A stretch of 6,903 nt of DNA from an uncultured Ruminococcus sp. (lineage in GTDB: Bacteria > Bacillota > Clostridia > Oscillospirales > Ruminococcaceae). Position 1 is the first letter of the stretch, and each line of letters starts with the position of its first letter. Positions 5,534-6,903 of this stretch are shown here, piece after piece. The stretch is from positions 1-6,903 of the forward strand of contig CAMNMO010000149.1 in assembly GCA_946544695.1 (NCBI GenBank), written 5' to 3'. The position numbers were made by a program, and so were the translations under genes. The notes beneath the pieces were generated by a model. That model searched no databases. It had not been told where the DNA came from and saw only the letters and a list, made by a program, of their open reading frames with translations.

Positions 5534-6016
5534 ATGGTTCTGGCTTTTATAGAGGGACTGGTGCTGTCGTTTATCTTGCTGCTTGTTTGTGTTGTAAATA
5601 TCCGAAATGGTCCTGTCGGCGGTGTTCATTATTATTCTAAGGAAGTTCAGCGGCGTGTGGTGGACATGTGTCTTATCACCGAAGCACAGATAAAGCGCAA
5701 CCGCAGTTTGTCGGGGCTGGCGTTTATGGCAGGCTTGCTGATAGCGTCACCGCTGATGGTGTTCTGTGTCAACGGTGCAAAAACATTCGGGCAGGGATTT
5801 GCCCAGCTGATAATGGTCTATCTGGTGTGCGGTGTGTTTGACCGTGTATTTATCGACTGGTACTGGGTGGGTCACACAAAAGCCTGGCTGATAGAGGGCA
5901 CAGAGGACCTTATGCCTTACATAAATTCATCTGCATGGGTGAAGAAGATAGAGATGACCATTGTGCTTTATCCGCTGCTTGCAGCGCTGCTGTCATGGGT
6001 GCACACGCTTATCTGA
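5534..6016 (+). CDS. Unrecognised four-helix integral membrane protein
   Basis: A 160-residue protein whose function I do not recognise. It has about four hydrophobic segments (residues 3-22, 60-79, 88-107 and 141-158). Between the first two is a polar stretch with NGPVGGVHYYSKEVQRRV (25-42). After the third comes a striking DWYWVGHTKAW (108-118) and GTEDLMPYI (122-130), which look conserved because they combine aromatic residues with fixed charges in a loop. The ATG at 5534 is chosen because AGAGGGG lies 7 bases upstream; the reading frame stays open back to 5372, but that part lies across the promoter (TATAAT at 5456) and is not coding. It has its own promoter and appears to be a single-gene transcript. 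I believe similar short hypothetical membrane proteins occur in Clostridia, but I cannot name the family. Confidence 0.85.
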   Translation: MVLAFIEGLVLSFILLLVCVVNIRNGPVGGVHYYSKEVQRRVVDMCLITEAQIKRNRSLSGLAFMAGLLIASPLMVFCVNGAKTFGQGFAQLIMVYLVCGVFDRVFIDWYWVGHTKAWLIEGTEDLMPYINSSAWVKKIEMTIVLYPLLAALLSWVHTLI

Positions 6017-6049
6017 TGAAGCTGTCGTTCGTTATAGGTAAAACACGGT

Positions 6050-6080
6050 AAGTCGGAACTCATGATGAGATCAGACTTTT
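6050..6080 (+). terminator. Possible weak terminator
   Basis: AAGTC (6050-6054) and GACTT (6074-6078) pair, enclosing a second short stem, CTCA/TGAG (6059-6069 area), and the sequence ends in TTTT. The stem is interrupted, so this is at best a weak stop for the gene ending at 6016. Confidence 0.3.
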
Positions 6081-6100
6081 CAAATATGCATCATAACGGC

Positions 6101-6136
6101 ACCGAAGCCCCTCGGAGTTTTCTGAGGGGCTTCGGT
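6101..6136. terminator. Strong hairpin, likely terminator of the membrane-protein gene
   Basis: ACCGAAGCCCCTC (6101-6113) and GAGGGGCTTCGGT (6124-6136) are perfect 13-bp arms. Three more pairs (one G-T) close to a GTTT loop, giving 16 pairs in all. There is no T-run on either strand, so it may stop transcription poorly or act mainly as a protective 3' stem. It sits 85 bases after the upstream stop and 30 bases before the next promoter. Confidence 0.65.
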
Positions 6137-6165
6137 CATATCTGCGTACAGCTCGGTATTTACCC

Positions 6166-6194
6166 TTGAAAAAGCCCTGCACCTATGCTATAAT
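6166..6194 (+). promoter_or_regulatory. Promoter of the response-regulator gene
   Basis: TTGAAA (6166-6171), a 17-base spacer, and TATAAT (6189-6194) with TGC immediately before it. Transcription would begin near 6201, about 25 bases before the ATG at 6225. Confidence 0.88.
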
Positions 6195-6224
6195 ATAACA
6201 AATGAGTCAAAGGCGGTGAGGTAT

Positions 6225-6903
6225 ATGTTAAGAATTGCGATCGTTGATGATGAGCCGATCGTAGTAGATGAGATACGGAATATCGTTATATCTTTCTTTC
6301 GGGAGCAGGGCAAGACGATCGACATATCCTGTTTTTCAAGCGGTGATGAGATCATCAGCAGTCATCAGAAATATGACCTGGTATTTCTTGACATTCAGAT
6401 GTCGGGTATAAACGGCATAGAAACTGCTGACATGCTGAAAAAGAAATACAGTAAGCTTAACATAGTATTTGTGACGGGACACCTCGAATATGCTTTTGAT
6501 GCTTATAGGGTACACCCCAGCGGTTTTCTCTCAAAGCCCGTAGATGAGGACGCTATACGTCGTGAACTTGAAGATCTGCGTTACCCGATGATCGAGGAGC
6601 CGACTGTTACTGTACAGTGCAGCCCCTTTGCCATATTTGTCGGCGGTGAACCCTTTGACTTTATATCGGTGCAGACTAAGGAGCTGTTTGCTTATCTCGT
6701 ATACAAAAACGGCGCAATATGTTCCAACGAGGAGCTGATAGATGTGTTTTTCGGGGGCGAGATGAGCAAAAAAGGCAGATTACGGCAGCTTATCATGGAT
6801 ATGAGGAACAGTATCGAGAAATACAGTAATTATGAAATTTTTGTTAAGAAGTATGGCAGGGTCGGCATTGACCCAAATGCAGTTAAAATTGTAGGAAAAC
6901 CCG
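6225..6903 (+). CDS. Response regulator, receiver plus winged-helix output domain (3' end cut)
   Basis: 226 residues are visible and the frame is open at the window edge. The receiver domain (about 1-118) has the acidic pair D8/D9, the phosphoacceptor D56 in LVFLDIQMSGINGIETA, T84 and the invariant K104 (FLSKP), so it should be phosphorylated by a histidine kinase. The receiver's style (DIQMSGINGIE) resembles AgrA/LytTR-type regulators. The output region (about 130-220), however, reads as a winged helix of the OmpR/SARP-like kind: FDFISVQTKELFAYLVYKNG, then SNEELIDVFF, then KKGRLRQLIMDMRNSIEKY and a wing-like strand. No kinase gene is visible. The ATG at 6225 follows GGTGAGG within 4-10 bases and lies just downstream of a good promoter. 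There is no obvious link to the transporter genes. Confidence 0.9.
   Translation, partial: MLRIAIVDDEPIVVDEIRNIVISFFREQGKTIDISCFSSGDEIISSHQKYDLVFLDIQMSGINGIETADMLKKKYSKLNIVFVTGHLEYAFDAYRVHPSGFLSKPVDEDAIRRELEDLRYPMIEEPTVTVQCSPFAIFVGGEPFDFISVQTKELFAYLVYKNGAICSNEELIDVFFGGEMSKKGRLRQLIMDMRNSIEKYSNYEIFVKKYGRVGIDPNAVKIVGKP

Noticed and set aside
5439..6195. Shared 12-mer TATGCTATAATA at the two plus-strand promoters as a specific regulatory motif
   Set aside because: It is the extended -10 consensus with a few chance flanking matches, so it is explained by ordinary sigma-A promoters.

Overview
The window looks like a chromosomal segment of a moderate-GC member of the Firmicutes. The Gram-positive Shine-Dalgarno sites, the TTGA(C/A)-17-TATAAT promoters with extended -10 boxes, and the gene families all fit a Clostridia/Ruminococcaceae-type gut bacterium. 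That placement is inference from style and gene content; there is no rRNA or marker gene to confirm it.

Left part (1-3147, plus strand): a tightly packed operon that enters from outside the window. It holds the C-terminal end of an exporter-type ABC protein, a TIGR02185/MptD-family (Trep_Strep) ECF substrate-binding membrane protein (S1), an EcfT-like transmembrane coupling protein, and a 499-residue protein carrying two complete ECF-type ATPase domains. Together the last three make a full energy-coupling-factor importer. The operon ends at a strong hairpin that probably serves both converging transcripts.

Middle part (3251-5155, minus strand): a convergent cluster read from right to left as a TetR-family regulator, a second small membrane protein (S2) and a VOC/glyoxalase-like protein overlapping S2's stop codon. 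By my own reading S2 is a diverged relative of S1: it has the same size and the same Pro-Ala-Trp at residues 159-161. The window may therefore encode one ECF energising module with two alternative substrate-binding subunits, the second under local TetR control and coupled to a cytosolic VOC protein. A 9-bp element, RTRTTAACT, occurs twice in the tetR promoter region and once upstream of S2, next to a second shared element, TTGGYTAATG. This suggests a common operator.

Right part (5156-6903): a structured intergenic region with a chain of inverted repeats and a good promoter, an unrecognised 160-residue four-helix membrane protein, a strong hairpin, and a second good promoter. The last gene is a response regulator, cut by the window end, with an AgrA/LytTR-style receiver joined to a winged-helix output domain. 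These two genes have no evident functional link to the transporter. No mobile element, CRISPR array, tRNA or rRNA was seen.
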